In this document: in pieces, positions 63,202 through 64,000 of the stretch | Layout of the letters: every line of letters begins with the position of its first letter | Numbering within the stretch: the first letter of the stretch is position 1 | Assembly: GCA_024692235.1 (NCBI GenBank) | Contig: JAILMW010000011.1 | Location: forward strand, 1 to 64,000 | Reading direction: 5' to 3' | Length of the DNA: 64,000 nt | Source: Saccharofermentans sp. | GTDB lineage: Bacteria > Bacillota > Clostridia > Saccharofermentanales > Saccharofermentanaceae | Made by a program: the position numbers and the translations under genes | The notes under the pieces: generated by a model | Database searches by the model: none | Seen by the model: only the letters and a program-made list of their open reading frames with translations | What the model was told of the DNA's origin: nothing

Positions 63202-64000
63202 ATGTTAGATGTTTTAATAGACCTCTGGAAAGGTTCAGGCTTTGCGGCCATGACATGGCAGCAGGGTGCAATGATCATCGTGTCATTCGTTCTCCTTTAC
63301 ATGGCCATCCATAAGAAGTACGAACCTCTCCTTCTCCTTCCGATCGCATTCGGAATGCTCCTTACCAATCTCCCCTGGCCCGGCGGCGGAATCTTCCACC
63401 CCGAGTGGTTCGAAGGCGAGATCAACTGGGCTGCCATCGGCGGTAATTTCCACGATGCGGCAGGCAATCACATAGAACCCGGACTTTTTGACTTCCTGTA
63501 CTTAGGCGTCAAGCTGGATATCTTCCCCTGCCTTATCTTCATGGCAGTAGGTGCGATGACAGACTTCGGTCCCCTCATCTCAAGACCTTCGAGCTTCTTC
63601 ATGGGCGCAGGTGCACAGTTCGGTATCTCATTTGCATTCGTAGTAGCTTGCCTTCTGGGCTTTAACGGCGTCGAGGCAGCATCCATCGGTATCATCGGCG
63701 GTGCTGACGGTCCTACGGCTATCTACCTCACATCCAAGCTCGCTCCTCACCTCTTAGGACCTATAGCGGTTGCCGCTTATTCCTATATGGCACTTATCCC
63801 TCTCATCCAGCCCAAGGTCATGAAGGTCATGACCACAGAGAAGATGAGAAAGGTCAAGATGGAGCAGGCTCGTCCCGTAACAAAGGTAGAGAAGATCTGC
63901 TTCCCTATCATCGTTACTGTAGTATGCGTACTTATCCTTCCTACAGTTGCACCTCTCCTCGGTTGCCTTATGCTCGGTAACCTCTTCAAGGAGTGCGGAG
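63202..64000 (+). CDS. oadB: oxaloacetate decarboxylase beta subunit, partial at window edge
   Basis: The first ~266 residues of the Na+-pumping membrane subunit are present; the gene runs off the right edge. It decarboxylates carboxybiotin and exports sodium. The hydrophobic helices, DFLYLGVKLDIFPCLIFMAVGAMTDFGPL near residue 95 and the highly conserved GIIGGADGPTAIYL near 165, which includes the Asp essential for Na+ transport, identify the family. The ATG follows TAAGGAGGT. With oadA and the carrier genes it forms an energy-conserving fermentation complex. Confidence 0.95.
   Translation, partial: MLDVLIDLWKGSGFAAMTWQQGAMIIVSFVLLYMAIHKKYEPLLLLPIAFGMLLTNLPWPGGGIFHPEWFEGEINWAAIGGNFHDAAGNHIEPGLFDFLYLGVKLDIFPCLIFMAVGAMTDFGPLISRPSSFFMGAGAQFGISFAFVVACLLGFNGVEAASIGIIGGADGPTAIYLTSKLAPHLLGPIAVAAYSYMALIPLIQPKVMKVMTTEKMRKVKMEQARPVTKVEKICFPIIVTVVCVLILPTVAPLLGCLMLGNLFKECG

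Overview
The window reads as chromosomal DNA of an uncultured anaerobic Firmicute, probably a gut or rumen Clostridium-like bacterium. The evidence is strong AGGAGG-type ribosome binding sites, consensus sigma-A promoters, N-terminal lipoboxes, a FabK-type enoyl reductase, a GatCAB amidotransferase, a Na+-pumping oxaloacetate decarboxylase and type VIIb-like secreted effectors. Species cannot be named from the sequence alone. Almost all genes lie on the minus strand; the exceptions are a VanY-type peptidase, one lipoprotein and the genes from 60449 onward. No tRNA, rRNA, CRISPR array, insertion sequence or origin was seen, and no gene-free stretch exceeds 300 bases.

Layout from left to right (minus-strand operons are transcribed right to left). 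1-6136 is rpoC (partial) and rpoB, driven by a perfect consensus promoter; the leftmost ~950 bases of rpoC look like Bacteroidota rpoC fused in frame to the clostridial gene. 6399-13191 holds a membrane-anchored foldase-like protein, then gatC-gatA-gatB, a CNNM/CBS transporter-like protein and a HAD phosphatase. 13265-15632 holds VanY and a second foldase-like lipoprotein, convergent on a shared terminator. 15684-29355 is a surface polysaccharide locus for a CDP-3,6-dideoxyhexose: rfbF, rfbG, rfbH, an epimerase/reductase, a GtrA-like protein, a GT2 enzyme and two polytopic glycosyltransferase-like proteins. It is split between rfbG and rfbH by a cassette with a small helical protein, a 713-residue secreted CHAP-domain protein and two paralogous lipoproteins.

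29588-37661 holds a small membrane protein, a GH3 beta-glucosidase and the fatty-acid cluster fabH-fabK-fabD-fabG-fabF-fabZ, with a FabT-like operator at the fabH promoter. 37774-42990 is a second accessory block: L-asparaginase, a DUF4176-like protein, a second LXG-like secreted protein, a helical partner, a divergent lipoprotein and a small membrane protein. 43044-49175 encodes large membrane proteins and a DUF2975-XRE pair. 49279-55597 is proB, the potABCD polyamine transporter (PotB has an unusual N-terminal extension) and an esterase lipoprotein. 55719-60255 is the str operon (rpsL, rpsG, fusA, tuf). 60449 to the end holds an unknown small protein and the start of the oxaloacetate decarboxylase operon.

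The most unusual content is the pair of secreted-effector loci. Their large proteins share a motif at about the same position, one carries a peptidoglycan amidase-like domain, and its operon ends with two lipoproteins whose folds resemble the lysozyme-binding DUF3298 family. Both lipoprotein genes are followed, in the same +1 frame and at the same distance from the stop, by a short conserved out-of-frame peptide. No secretion apparatus gene (EssC, EsxA, YukD, EsaA) is in the window.
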